From an uncultured Bacteroidales bacterium (GTDB lineage Bacteria > Bacteroidota > Bacteroidia > Bacteroidales > Paludibacteraceae): a DNA stretch of 64,000 nucleotides. A model generated the notes under the pieces. The model searched no databases. It was not told the DNA's origin and saw nothing but the letters and a program-made list of their open reading frames with translations. Location: contig CAMUYI010000005.1 of NCBI GenBank assembly GCA_947164985.1, positions 1 through 64,000 of the forward strand. The letters run 5' to 3'. Both the position numbers and the translations under genes were made by a program. Positions 7,104-18,500 of the stretch are shown here, piece by piece. Position 1 is the first letter of the stretch. Each line of letters starts with the position of its first letter.

Positions 7104-8471
7104 TTATTGCATCTTCACCCCGATCACATTGTATTTGCTGCCGTCCGGCAGGATGAGGATCAGTTGTCCGTTCTCCAATACCTTTCGGCATCTGTTGTCC
7201 TGCGGATGCTGATCAGTCAAGCCGGCAGACACTCCTAAATTTATCTCTACGACATAAGGATCATGGTCCGAGTAAGACATATCCTGCGTGACGTAGGAGG
7301 TGCATCTGTACGTGCTCACGTGCTTCACATAGGCATTGACGATCTGCTCTGCCATTGACGCGTTCGCGAACACATGGTCGATCAATTCGCCGCCGCCGTA
7401 ACAATGCGAATAGGCATTCGGATCATACCGCAACAATTGCTCCTCATAGCCTGCATCTTCAATAGCGTTTAGCGGCGCTTCGCCTATTTCGCAGTTCAGG
7501 TCACCCAGAATGAGTTTGTCCGGATCGGAAGTGGTATTCATGAGCATAGTAATCAGATTATTCGCATTCGTCATGCGCGTTCCTTCTCCCGCGTCTAAGG
7601 AATTGTCCTTTGCTTTGAAGTGATTCATGCTCACCACCAGTTTTTCATTGTTGGATAGCTGCTTGAAAGTTTGTATCCGCATCGTGTGCGCATAGTAACC
7701 ATTTCCGGGCGTTCCGCCCATAGAACTGCCAACCGTCGCCACTTTGTCCGTCCGGTAGATGAAACCGGACTTGATGTTATAATCCGCGGTTTCGCTCCAC
7801 GCGACGCTGATATTATCGTTCACCGCCGCATAACGTCCTGCCACACCGGCATGCGCATTCATCGAGTCCGCCAATTGCTTCAACACGATCGGTTGAGCCT
7901 CCACCTCGCAGAACGCATAGATATCGGCATCTATAGCCAGCATATTCCGGACGATCTTGCGTGTCTTGGCCACAAACTCTTCCGGCGTGTAGTTGCCGCG
8001 ACCGGTATTGAGGTTGTAATAATAGTTCTGCAGGTTCTGTGCACACACGCGCAACGAGCCACGAACGGTGTCCGGTTCCGGTTCATCCCCTTGCGACTCC
8101 AGCCAGAAAACCGGCGCATTAACCGGATCGGTTTCTATCTTCTCATACCACTTCTTCAACTTCGCTTCCACCCGCACTTTATCACCCACTTGCAACTCTC
8201 TATCCGGTCTGCCACGCCACACTTGCAGCGCCCCTTGCGACGTACTGCTCGCCGTACCGCGTGTGTCTGCGATCCAGAAGGTCATGTTGTTGTAATCGGT
8301 GTTGTAACTATTGTCCGTAATCACATTCACATAGCCCTCGATGGTGTAACTATCGGTGGAGGTAGCTTTATTATCCAACTGCTGACCGATCGCGAGAGCT
8401 TCCGTCACCGTGATCGCTTGTGCGCCTGCGATACAAAGCAGCGCTACCAACAAAGATGTGATTTTTTTCAT
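7104..8471 (-). CDS. Secreted endonuclease/exonuclease/phosphatase family protein with sorting tail
   Basis: 455 aa. A signal peptide (MKKITSLLVALLCIAGAQA) is followed by an OB-like segment (~20-125: SYTIEGYVNVITDNSY, ALQVWRGRPDRELQVGDKVRV) of the kind often fused to secreted nucleases. The EEP nuclease domain runs ~140-415, with NLQNYYYN, FCEVEAQ, SMNHFKAK, LILGDLNCE and the terminal SDHDPYVVEI, which match the family's metal-binding and catalytic His/Asp positions. The C-terminus KVLENGQLILILPDGSKYNVIG resembles a type IX sorting tail. It is probably a surface or secreted nuclease scavenging DNA or RNA. The gene follows pepD by only 4 bp, so the two are likely cotranscribed. Confidence 0.88.
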   Translation of the reverse strand: MKKITSLLVALLCIAGAQAITVTEALAIGQQLDNKATSTDSYTIEGYVNVITDNSYNTDYNNMTFWIADTRGTASSTSQGALQVWRGRPDRELQVGDKVRVEAKLKKWYEKIETDPVNAPVFWLESQGDEPEPDTVRGSLRVCAQNLQNYYYNLNTGRGNYTPEEFVAKTRKIVRNMLAIDADIYAFCEVEAQPIVLKQLADSMNAHAGVAGRYAAVNDNISVAWSETADYNIKSGFIYRTDKVATVGSSMGGTPGNGYYAHTMRIQTFKQLSNNEKLVVSMNHFKAKDNSLDAGEGTRMTNANNLITMLMNTTSDPDKLILGDLNCEIGEAPLNAIEDAGYEEQLLRYDPNAYSHCYGGGELIDHVFANASMAEQIVNAYVKHVSTYRCTSYVTQDMSYSDHDPYVVEINLGVSAGLTDQHPQDNRCRKVLENGQLILILPDGSKYNVIGVKMQ

Positions 8472-8475
8472 ACAA

Positions 8476-9921
8476 TTAAATGGCTTTGAGGGCTGCCAGT
8501 ACGAAGCGGTAGAACTTCTGCACGGTAGCGATATTCACGCGCTCATCCGGGCTATGCGGATGCTCGATCGTCGGACCAAAGGAGATCATCTCCATATTCG
8601 GATAGTTAGCGCCGATGATGCCACACTCGAGTCCGGCATGGATGGTAACGATACGAGGCGAGTTACCAAACTCTTTCTCGTAGGTCTCTTTCATGACACG
8701 CAGCAAGTTGCTCTTGAAGTTCGGCTGCCAGCCCGGATATGCACCCGAGAACTTAACGTCTGCGCCTGCCAAAGCAAAAGCAGAATGGATGATCGAAGCC
8801 AACTCTTCCTTGCGGCTCTCTACGTTCGAACGAGTGAGGCAGAAGACCGTCACTTTGTTATCATCGGTCTTGATCATCGCCACATTATTGGAGGTCTCAA
8901 CGATGTCCGGCATCTCTGTGATGAAGCGGTATACACCGTGCGGGCAGAGGGTGATAGCGTGAATGAGGAAGTCCTGTACATCCTCCGGCATCTCCATCTT
9001 CGGGCATTCGACTTCGGTAGCCTTGAAGGTCAGGTCGGTCTCAACGCCGTCGAACTCCTTGAGCCAGAGGTCTTCGTAACGATCCACAAGGTCCTGCAGG
9101 TCCTGATAACTCTCCTCCGGAATGGTGATGACAGCCGATGCCTCACGCGGGATAGCATTGCGGAGCGAACCGCCCTCCACGCATGCCAGACGTGCCTCGA
9201 AATTAGCCACCGCATCTTTGAGGAAACGGAAGAGCAATTTGATCGCATTGGCGCGCTGCAGATGGATATCACAACCTGAGTGACCTCCCTTGCAACCCTT
9301 GAGTTCTACCTTGAGGGCGATATCGCCTTCTTCGGTCTCTACCGGTTGGTAGTCAAAAGTAGCCGTCGTGTCGATACCACCGGCACAACCTACATACAGT
9401 TCACCTTCGGTCTCCGAGTCGAGGTTGAGCAGGTATTTGCCTTGGAGCCAACCGCCCTTGAGGTCATTGGCGCCATACATACCGGTCTCTTCATCGATGG
9501 TAAAGAGCGCCTCCAACGGCGGATGCACCACACTCTTGTCGGCAAGGATCGCCATGGCCGTTGCCACACCGATACCATTGTCCGCACCCAGCGTCGTTCC
9601 GTTAGCCGTTACCCATTCGCCGTTATCCTCTACATATGCCTCGATCGGGTCTTTCTCAAAATCAAACACTTTGTCGCTGTTCTTCTGCGGCACCATGTCC
9701 ATGTGCCCCTGCAAGATCACCCCCGGATGGTTCTCCATACCCGGACTCGCGGGCTTGCGGATAAGGACGTTTCCGATCTCGTCCTGAAGGGTCTCCAGGC
9801 CAAGACTCTTACCGTAGTTCACTAAGAAATCCGCGATCTCTTTGCGCTTGCCGCTTGGACGCGGGATCTGGGTAAGGCTGTAGAAGCTGCTCCACAAACC
9901 TTTAGGTTCTAAGTTTTTCAT
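8476..9921 (-). CDS. pepD: Aminoacyl-histidine dipeptidase (cytosol non-specific dipeptidase)
   Basis: 481 aa, the usual length of the M20C family. It is a cytosolic di-zinc enzyme cleaving Xaa-His and other dipeptides. Metal ligands lie in GHMDMVP, GTTLGADNGIG and TIDEETGMYGA; a large lid domain (GGHSGCDIHLQRANAIKL) and the C-terminal GLECGIIG and HSPDERVNI segments complete the fold. The start ATG gives MKNLEPKGLWSSFYSLTQIPRPSG, as in homologues. It is the first gene of a minus-strand pair with the secreted nuclease gene. Confidence 0.95.
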   Translation of the reverse strand: MKNLEPKGLWSSFYSLTQIPRPSGKRKEIADFLVNYGKSLGLETLQDEIGNVLIRKPASPGMENHPGVILQGHMDMVPQKNSDKVFDFEKDPIEAYVEDNGEWVTANGTTLGADNGIGVATAMAILADKSVVHPPLEALFTIDEETGMYGANDLKGGWLQGKYLLNLDSETEGELYVGCAGGIDTTATFDYQPVETEEGDIALKVELKGCKGGHSGCDIHLQRANAIKLLFRFLKDAVANFEARLACVEGGSLRNAIPREASAVITIPEESYQDLQDLVDRYEDLWLKEFDGVETDLTFKATEVECPKMEMPEDVQDFLIHAITLCPHGVYRFITEMPDIVETSNNVAMIKTDDNKVTVFCLTRSNVESRKEELASIIHSAFALAGADVKFSGAYPGWQPNFKSNLLRVMKETYEKEFGNSPRIVTIHAGLECGIIGANYPNMEMISFGPTIEHPHSPDERVNIATVQKFYRFVLAALKAI

Positions 9922-9929
9922 ATCATTTT

Positions 9930-10028
9930 AATTTACGATTTACATATTTACGATTTATTGACGATTTAATCGATTGTACAATTTTACTCAATAGAACAAT
10001 CAATCGTACCTCGTCAATCGTCCATTCG
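9930..10028. repeat. Heptamer-flanked inverted element between ansA and pepD
   Basis: The left part has ATTTACG/ATTTACA/ATTTATT units and the right part CGTCAAT/CGTCCAT/CGTCAAT units. Between them GATTGT and ACAATC can pair around a loop with ACTCAATAGAA, a string also found in the core element at 23438-23513. It is less regular than those copies. Confidence 0.55.
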
Positions 10029-11051
10029 TCAATCAATGGTCATCTCGCCGCAGAGGTCTTGGGAAAGAAGTTCTTTGGCGTTTTCAGGTTGCTCGCCAAG
10101 GAGAAGCATCATCTTGGTCAGCAAGGCCTCGGTCGTGATATCATAACCGGAGAGCACACCGGCTTTCATCAGGTTGAGCGAGACGGCATAGAGCCCCATC
10201 TCCACCGATCCGGTGTTGCACTGCGTCTTATTGACGATGATGATCCCGCGATCCACCGCCGCTTTAAGTTCGCGGTAGAGCCATTTGTCAGTCGGCGCGT
10301 TTCCGGCACCGAAGGTCTCCAGTACCACACCTTTTAAACCACGCGTACGTAAGAGCGCGTGTACGACGGGTTGCTGAATACCCGGGAAGAGTTTGAGCAC
10401 CGCCACGTTCGTATCGAAGTCCTTATGCAGCCTGAGCGGTGCGTTCGGGTCCGAATAATGCACAAGATGCGGCTGGTAGATGATATGTACGCCGGCCTTT
10501 GCCAACGCGGGATAGTTATAACTGTTGAACGCCGAAAAATGCTCGGCATTGCGTTTGGTCGTGCGGTTGGCACGGAAGAGCCGGTCCTCAAAATAGATCG
10601 TCACTTCAGGCACGATGGCATTGCCTTCTTCATCCTGCGCCGCAGCTATCTCGATCGCCGTCAGCAGGTTCTCCTTCGCATCGCTCCGCAGTACACCTAC
10701 CGGCAGTTGAGAGCCCGTAAACACGACCGGTTTACTAAGGTTCTCCAACATGAACGACAGCGCCGAAGCCGAATAGCTCATCGTGTCCGTACCATGCAGA
10801 ACCACGAAGCCGTCGTACTCCTCGTAATGGTCATACACCATCTGCGCCATGCGCGCCCAACAGGCCGGATTGATATCCGACGAGTCGATCAGCGGCGAGA
10901 ACGCCTGTATATCCACCTCTACCTCACCGGCAAACAACTCCGGCATAAAGGCCTTAAACGTCTCCATGTCCGCCGGCACCAGGGCCTGCGTCGCGGCATC
11001 CCGCACCATGGTGATCGTTCCGCCTGTCGAAATCAAAAGTACCTTACTCAT
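10029..11051 (-). CDS. ansA: L-asparaginase, type I
   Basis: 340 aa from the ATG giving MSKVLLISTGGTITM. The track start 43 codons upstream runs through the promoter and is rejected. It hydrolyses L-asparagine to aspartate and ammonia; with no signal peptide it is cytosolic. The two active-site signatures are present: STGGTI with its catalytic Thr near the N-terminus, and VVLHGTDTMSYSASALSFML with the second Thr/Asp pair, as well as the later GNAPTDKWL segment. Length is normal for the type I group. A promoter lies directly upstream. Confidence 0.95.
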   Translation of the reverse strand: MSKVLLISTGGTITMVRDAATQALVPADMETFKAFMPELFAGEVEVDIQAFSPLIDSSDINPACWARMAQMVYDHYEEYDGFVVLHGTDTMSYSASALSFMLENLSKPVVFTGSQLPVGVLRSDAKENLLTAIEIAAAQDEEGNAIVPEVTIYFEDRLFRANRTTKRNAEHFSAFNSYNYPALAKAGVHIIYQPHLVHYSDPNAPLRLHKDFDTNVAVLKLFPGIQQPVVHALLRTRGLKGVVLETFGAGNAPTDKWLYRELKAAVDRGIIIVNKTQCNTGSVEMGLYAVSLNLMKAGVLSGYDITTEALLTKMMLLLGEQPENAKELLSQDLCGEMTID

Positions 11052-11075
11052 AGTTCTCTTTGACCTTTGCGACTG

Positions 11076-11106
11076 CAAAGGTACGACAAAAAATCCACAT
11101 ACGCAA
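11076..11106 (-). promoter_or_regulatory. Promoter of ansA
   Basis: On the minus strand TTGCGTATGTG (11096-11106) is the -33 box and TACCTTTG (11076-11083) the -7 box. A dyad ACCTTTGC-GACT-GCAAAGGT spans 11063-11082 and covers the start site. Confidence 0.8.
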
Positions 11107-11133
11107 GAAAATACACAAAAAAAATGCAGGATA

Positions 11134-11165
11134 TTTGCATATGTGCAAAAAATGTTGTAATTTTG
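11134..11165 (+). promoter_or_regulatory. Promoter of the response regulator gene with palindromic -33 box
   Basis: TAATTTTG (11158-11165) is the -7 box. The -33 region is the inverted repeat TTTGCA-TATG-TGCAAA (11134-11149), a form also found in front of the GCDS giant gene (12548-12563). Confidence 0.78.
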
Positions 11166-11173
11166 CAGCGAAA

Positions 11174-11842
11174 ATGACACGTATTCTGATCATAGACGGC
11201 GACATCAGCCTTTCGACGGTGCTCAGCGACTACTTGAGTAGCCGCGGCTATCAGACTCATCTGGTTCATACAGGCAGAGCCGGTCTGGAGAGTCTGACGG
11301 AAAGTTCGTACGATCTGATATTAATGGAGTTGGAGGGCTTGAGTATGAACGGTTTTGAATTAATCAAGGATATCCGTCATCGGCTGCCTACCATACCGCT
11401 TATCGTCCTGACTAACCGCAGTGACCGCGAGGACCAAATGCGCGCTTTTCAGTTGGGCTGCGACGACTATCAGATGAAGCCTTTCACGATGGATATCCTT
11501 ATCTGCCGAATGGAGGCGATCTTACGCCGCGTACGGGCCTTTGAGGAGAGCAAACAGAAGGTGTTTGAATTGAACGGTAAGGTGTTTGACTCTGTGCATC
11601 AGACCTTCGACGGAAGTCATATGTCTTCGCGCGAAAGTGACCTACTGCTGATGCTTTGTCGGCAGGAAGGAGAAGTGGTGGACAAGCACCGCATTCTGAT
11701 GGCTTTATGGAAAGAAGACAATGCTTTCACAGCACGCTCTTTAGGCGTGTATATCAATCATTTACGGCAATTCCTGACGCCCGCAGAATACGAGATTATT
11801 GCCGTTCGTTTTAAAGGGTATAAATTGGTAAAAAAGATATGA
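11174..11842 (+). CDS. OmpR-type response regulator with Glu at the phosphoacceptor site
   Basis: 222 aa from ATG 11174; the longer track start reads through the promoter. A receiver domain (~1-118) is followed by a winged-helix DNA-binding domain (~125-222: SSRESDLLLMLC, RSLGVYINHLR, FKGYKLVKKI). The acidic pocket residue D8, the T of VLTNR and the K of QMKPF are kept. The usual phosphoacceptor Asp is Glu52 (YDLILMELEG; codon GAG). No histidine kinase gene lies nearby. This suggests an orphan regulator locked in an active-like form or controlled without phosphorylation; that is inference. It overlaps rpe by 4 bp. Confidence 0.9.
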   Translation: MTRILIIDGDISLSTVLSDYLSSRGYQTHLVHTGRAGLESLTESSYDLILMELEGLSMNGFELIKDIRHRLPTIPLIVLTNRSDREDQMRAFQLGCDDYQMKPFTMDILICRMEAILRRVRAFEESKQKVFELNGKVFDSVHQTFDGSHMSSRESDLLLMLCRQEGEVVDKHRILMALWKEDNAFTARSLGVYINHLRQFLTPAEYEIIAVRFKGYKLVKKI

Positions 11843-12483
11843 AAATTATAGCTCCGAGTGTATTATCTGCCGATTTCGGGCATTTGGCTCAAGATTTAGA
11901 GATGATCAACCGCAGCGATGCGGACTGGTTGCATATTGATGTCATGGACGGTACATTCGTACCGAATATATCGTTCGGATTTCCGTTAATGGTTCCGTTC
12001 AAGCAGTACTGCACCAAACCTTTGGATGTGCACCTGATGATTGTGCATCCGGAGAAATACGTGGAGCGGTTCTGCGATGCCGGTGCCTGGTCGGTGGGAT
12101 TTCACCTCGAAGCGGTGGAGGATCCACTTCCGATATTGGACATGATCAAAGCCAAAGGGGTGCGTACCTGTCTAACCATCAATCCGGATATCGACGTGAA
12201 GCGCCTCGTGCCTTATCTGGACAAGGTGGACATGGTGCTGCTGATGTCCGTTTTTGCAGGTTTCGGAGGTCAGAAATTCATCCCGGAGACGATGGATAAA
12301 ATTCGTTATATCAAAGCAGAGATAGACCGTCGAAACCTGCCTACGCTCATTGAGATAGACGGAGGTGTAAACACCGCCAATGCCGCTGAACTTTTTGCCG
12401 CCGGCGCCGATGCGTTGGTAGCCGGTAGTGCCGTCTTCGGTGCACCCGATCCGGAGGCTGCTATCCGTCAAATGAAGGGGTGA
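11839..12483 (+). CDS. rpe: Ribulose-phosphate 3-epimerase
   Basis: 214 aa TIM-barrel enzyme interconverting ribulose-5-phosphate and xylulose-5-phosphate in the pentose phosphate pathway, cytosolic. Signatures: MKIIAPSVLSADF, HIDVMDGTFVPNISFG (metal-binding His and Asp), HLMIVHPEKY, VFAGFGGQKFIP and EIDGGVN with the second metal Asp. Length is typical. The ATGA overlap with the upstream regulator gene indicates translational coupling. Confidence 0.97.
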   Translation: MKIIAPSVLSADFGHLAQDLEMINRSDADWLHIDVMDGTFVPNISFGFPLMVPFKQYCTKPLDVHLMIVHPEKYVERFCDAGAWSVGFHLEAVEDPLPILDMIKAKGVRTCLTINPDIDVKRLVPYLDKVDMVLLMSVFAGFGGQKFIPETMDKIRYIKAEIDRRNLPTLIEIDGGVNTANAAELFAAGADALVAGSAVFGAPDPEAAIRQMKG

Positions 12484-12547
12484 TTTTAAGGAAAACAAGC
12501 TCAAAATATAGAAAAATCGCCGATGAGAGCGATTTTTCTTCTTTTTA

Positions 12548-12579
12548 TTTGCATAAATGCAAAAAAAGCAGTATCTTTG
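12548..12579 (+). promoter_or_regulatory. Promoter of the GCDS-repeat giant gene
   Basis: TATCTTTG at 12572-12579 is the -7 box, and TTTGCA-TAAA-TGCAAA at 12548-12563 is a perfect 6-bp inverted repeat in the -33 region. Confidence 0.8.
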
Positions 12580-12596
12580 CGCCCGATTTTGATTTC

Positions 12597-15500
12597 ATGA
12601 AAGAACTAAGACACATATGGGTACTGATCACACTGGCGTTGAGTTGGTGTCTTTCGGTTGTGGCGCAGGTGCCGGAGGAGCCCAAGAAGCTACCGGACGT
12701 AACATCCACGGAAGGACGCGATTTTTATGTAGCCTGGCTGCCGAACGGTGGTAGTGAACCAAGTTCAAGAGACTTAAAGCTACAGATGTTTGCTTCTTCG
12801 CGTCGCGACAACTCGATTACCGTCGAGTATGCGAATGGTGCCACCCAAAACTATACGATTGCAGCCGGACAGACCACGCTTATCACCGTTGATCCTAATT
12901 CGGTCTATTGGAATCCGGCCCTGGATGAAGAAGAAAAAATCCTTAGCAAAGGTATCCGCGTATATAGTGACGCAGACGAACTCTTCACCCTTTATTCCGT
13001 GAACCAGATGGGTGCACCCGGTTCATACAGTTTCGATGGTGCGCATATATTGCCGGTAGAGGCATTAGGTACAGAGTATATGGTGCAGACCGCTGACGGA
13101 GATGCCACTGCAACCGAGTTTGTAGTTATGTCCACCAAGCCCGGTGAGACCCATGTCACTATGAGTCTTAAGGTAAATAGCCGTCGTGGCAACACGACCG
13201 ACTTGAGTGTCACGCTCAATGGCCCAAAACAGATTTATATCGTTCGTTCCAAAGCGCCGGATCCTGAAAACCCGAGTGATATCATTGATCTATCGGGTTC
13301 TACTATCTGTGCCGATCAGCCAATCGCTGTTTGGAGCGGTAACCAATACGCTATCGTGCCATATCAACAGGGTCTGAGTAACGACCATGCCTACGACCAG
13401 CTGCTGCCGGTCACGAAATGGGGAAAGACTTTCTTGGTGCCTATGACGGCCGTCAATACCCAGCTGAACATCATGCGTATTGTGGCGCTACAAAATGGTA
13501 CGGATGTTTCAATCAAACGCGGTAACAATGCGCCTACCATGGTGTCGCTCGATCAAGGCGGGACCCATATGCAGCGTATGACGCAGAATGTCAACAACGC
13601 CAATCCGCAGAATGCCACCCATTATATAACGGCAACCAAACCGATACAGGTCTATCTCTACTCCACCAGTGCGGGTGTAAACAACTGGTACGACGACGAC
13701 GGTAACAACTACTTGCCCAGCAACCCGTCCATGACGATTATTCCGCCCTTGGAGTATTTGACCGACACCACGATCTTCAGAACCTACAACGGCGGTGACG
13801 GTGCGCTGACGCATATGATCAACCTCTTGGCGCCTACGTCCAAGATCGGTAGCATCCAACTGGACGGAGCACCGACTTCGGGCTGGAAAACCATTCCGTC
13901 CAATAATGCCTATTCGCAATTAACCTGCGAGGTGGCGGATAACACGCACATCATCACCGCACCCGAGAAAGCCTTCACAGGATACGCTTTCGGTATCGGC
14001 GAAGGAGAGGCGTATCTTTATCCTGTAGGCTATGATTTTACGCCCCAAAAAGACTCGCTTTTCCTTCTAGATAACGTTCAGGGTGAGACAGTTCGTCCTT
14101 CGGAATGGAAACGGGACTACATAAGCCCCACCGAAGGAGGATGGTATCTGGATCGTATTCTCAAAGATGACGGCACTTATGATCTTGACACCACCTTCAT
14201 CTGCGACAGCACCAGCCTCACCTTCCCCATTAAGACCTATGCACCATGGGAGTTAGTGCGTTGGGAGATAGAGGGCTCGATTCAGGGAAAGAATTATTTC
14301 ACGCCCTATGAGCAGCAAGTCGATACCACACCGAGACCCGAACTGGAGCACCTCTTCCATCTGTTGCCTATTGAGAAAAATAATAAGCCCTACGAAGACT
14401 TTGAGGTGCGCGGTATCCTGATCCATAAGCCGCTTATCTGCGAAGAGATCATCCCCGAAGACAAATGGGAGCGCGACACGTTCAACACGGTTGTACGCGT
14501 TATGCGGCAGTATAACGACACCACTTGGAAAGCGATCTGCGTAGGCGACACCATACATTTCTTCCGCGACACCGTATGGAATGTGAATCCCGCTACCATC
14601 ACCGGAGAACCCGAAGAGGGCATCCATTACGAGATGCGCACCACCATCTTCAATGATACCACCCATGATGAATCCCGCGGATTGTATCAGTACCAAGTCG
14701 GAACGAACAGTATCCAACGCGAATATATCTCCAGCCGTGGTTGTGACTCTTTGAGCACCCTGATGATCTACGTCTGCGAACCAAGTTATAAGCGGGTCGA
14801 TACAGTAGTGTGCCAAGATAGTTTGAAGCACCTCAACTTCGGTAAGTTCTTCGAGCGATTCTCCAAAAACAATAGCTGGCCGAAAGCCGATACGACGCTG
14901 TATGATACACTGCGTGCGAAAGATTGTATGAGGGGTCCCGAATGGCGCAAGTTCCGTCCGCATTGCCGCGATTTCAACGGTTGTGACAGCGTAATGGAGT
15001 TGCATCTGAAGGTGATGAAGGTGGTTAATAACACCTATCCGGAAAATATCTGTATGACCCGACTGGCAGAGATGGGTGGCGTCTATAAATGGATAGAGAA
15101 GAAGAGTAATCCGGAGCGCGTGATTCATATCTTCAACCCCGACACAATGCGCAAGGACTCAATCTACACCTTCCGCGATACCGTCAAATACAAGAACTGC
15201 CCGGACTGCACCGATGGAGGATGTGACAGTGTACGAAATCACCTATCCCTTCAGTTCATCAGCGATGACGGTCAGGAGCACGTTATCCATGTGTGTCAGA
15301 ATAAAGACACCACTTACAACAATATGGGCACACGTCAGTATTTCTCCGGCGTCGGTAAGAAATGCAACACGCCTTATCCCTATAATTTGGAGATCATCGT
15401 ACGAGACGTACAAGGCACAGAGCTATGCCGGTTCAACGATAGCGTAACTTTCTATGTAGATACCGTCTATCGGGATCAGATGACCTATGACACTGTTTGT

Positions 15501-18500
15501 ATCGACACCGCAGCGGTGGCCGCCGGTACACAGACCTATACTTGGAAAAATCACCCGAAGTTTGCGGCGATCAAGATTACACGACCGGGTCTATTCACCT
15601 ATCGTGATACGATACCTACGTATGACTGTCATTGCGACTCGATATGCGTACTTAAGTTGCGGGTAGGTAAACCGGAAGAGAAAAAGACCATTGATACCAT
15701 TTGCGATGATGGTTCGTTCATGTGGCAAGACACTTTGTTCTACGGTATCAAATACGAAGGGACAATCCCCCCCTCGCAAAAGAGCAAGAAAGTGACCGGT
15801 TCGATTTATACTTCGCGTAAAGATACGGTTACGCAATATGGCTGTGACTCGATACTAACACTGCATCTGAAGATCTGGCCGACCTATGTGGCGGAACGCA
15901 AAGATACATTCGTATGTGCCGATGAGCCATATAATTTTGACGGAACGTGGTACAATACACCGGGTAACAGATGGACTCCTGGAACCATTGTTCCTCTCTC
16001 CAAACATGTCAATTCCATACATGGTTGCGATAGCGCTGTCTTGCACTACATAGCCGTTCATCCGATCTATCTGAATGAACAAGAAGAGAACGATACTGTA
16101 TGTCAAGTGCTGCAAGGAAAAGCGTATTACGAGTGGGAAGGGGAAGACCATGCACTTTGGAACACAACGCATAAGGTATCCCTCAACACCGCCACCACCA
16201 AGTATTTAGTGGATTCATTAACCACTATTGACGGTTGTGACTCGATCATCCATCGTACTTTGGTCATCATGCCGACGTACGACGACACCATTCCGCATCT
16301 GATGAACAGCGAGGACACAGTACATTGGGAGGGACGTATCTATGCCGGTATTGATGCAGTGTTTGATAACGACAAAGGCTGGCCTGTGGTACGCAGTACC
16401 GGTCTCAAATACTACACCGACTCTCTCTCTACGACGAAGATCGGTACCCATTTTTGCGACTCGGTACGCACGCTCAAGTTGGCGATCGGAAAAGTATTCC
16501 GTGACACCATGTATGATGCTACTTGCGTCAACTGCGGTACGTATTATTGGACTATCACAAGTCCCAAGACCGGCGTCGACACCGTCATTCCGATCACCGA
16601 TCTGCCGGAGGCTTATCAGGAGCGCATCTATTACGACAGTCTATTGACCGAGTTGGATTTTGACTCGATCTACGTGCTCCGTCTGACCGGCTATCCGCAT
16701 TATGACTATGATGAACCGGATGAGATCTGTCAGGGTGAGGCATATAACTGGCCGGGACATATGCCGACTGACAATGCGGTGGTTCACCGCCTCTTTGTGG
16801 CTGGAAAACCCATCACCGAGATCCCGACCGATTCATTCGGTTTGATACAGGTGGTAGACAGTATGCTGACGGATACGATCTTCAGAAATCCGAAGACCGG
16901 CGAAGTGAAGCAGATGCATTGCGATAGTGTCTGGACGCTCAACCTCACCATCCATGAGACCTATAACGACCGTTATGTCTTGCGGAGCGACACTTTCCCG
17001 ATGAGTTCGAACGACACCTTATCGTATTTCAACCAACCGCATGTGCTCTTCGTCGGATATGACTTCGACTTTGAGGCAGCAGGTGTGACGAAAGAAGATT
17101 TCAAGCAACAGTTCGATACCGTGGTCTATATCCAACCTACCGGTGATGAGACTTGGCGGGACTCGGTAATTAACCGTTCGCAATACAACTGCGATAGTGT
17201 GCATTATATCGTGATCCATATATGCGAGATTACGTTCACGCAGCTACGCGACACGATTGCCGATAACGATACGACTTGGTTCTTTGGCGGTGAGACCGAA
17301 TATGGCAAACATACTTTACCGCTCGTCACAGGACATAAGTTCCATTACTACGATGATGCATGTACCATACCGGTGGACTACACCGTAGATCACGATCGCG
17401 CGATACGCGAGTACCTCTTTATTGATACGCTGCGCACCACCAATGGTTGCGACTCGATCGTGCATGACTCGGTCATCGTCTTCCCGTCGTACCGATTCCA
17501 GTTCGACACCACGATATGCTCCAATGCACGATGGGACTGGCGGAAATATGATTACGTCAACCGATACAAGAGCGGTTTTGTTTATGACTCCGTGAACTAC
17601 AAAGTCGGTACCCATACCTTCGACTCCGTCTATGTGCTGAACTTGCATGTTGTGCCTTCCGGTTTCTACCAGTTCGACACCATCCTATGCATGAACGATA
17701 CGCTCTATTGGCAGGACCAGAAGATCTACTACCGTCAGGGAGGCATGAAATACGTAGAGGCAATATACAAAGATGAGGAATCCTTGTGCGGCGATATCTA
17801 CCACATGGATCTGACCTTTGTTCCGTATTACAGCACCGCGCTTATCGAGTACGACACAATCTGCCAATTGGATGACTACCATTGGATTACAGAGGGAGAA
17901 GTAAACGAACACCTGGAGAATCTGCGGGACGGCAAGGGACATAAGTTGACGAAGATCCCGACGGATGTGGCCGGTGATTTCATGTACTACGACAGCCTGA
18001 AGACCACAGGTTGCGGTTGTGACTCCGTCTATACGCTCCAACTGCATATCAAGCCGTCCTATCATCTGTATGACACGGATTACGTCTATTGTTCGGCAGA
18101 CACCTTAGACTGGCACGACTCGCTCTATACCTATCAGGGTGAACCGGAGGTATACGACACCATCTTCGGTACCGCCTCCAACGGATGCGACTCGATCTTC
18201 TATCTGCATGTGCATTTTAACCTGTCGTATGACACCACCGACTCCGTCTTCCTCTGCTCGGATGTAGAGCATTATACATGGGAAGATATCGTCTTTGACG
18301 ATACGCTGCGCAAGGCACGTACCTGGTTGGAGCCGAAGTCGTACTCGTTCGTTCGCAATTATCCGACCACGATCGGTCAATGCGACTCTATCTTGCGGTT
18401 GGAGATCACGATAGCGCCGAACTTCGATTCGATATGGACGGATACGATCTGTCACGGCGAGACCTATGACCTCTTCGGTCAGAAGTTGACTACGGCCGGT

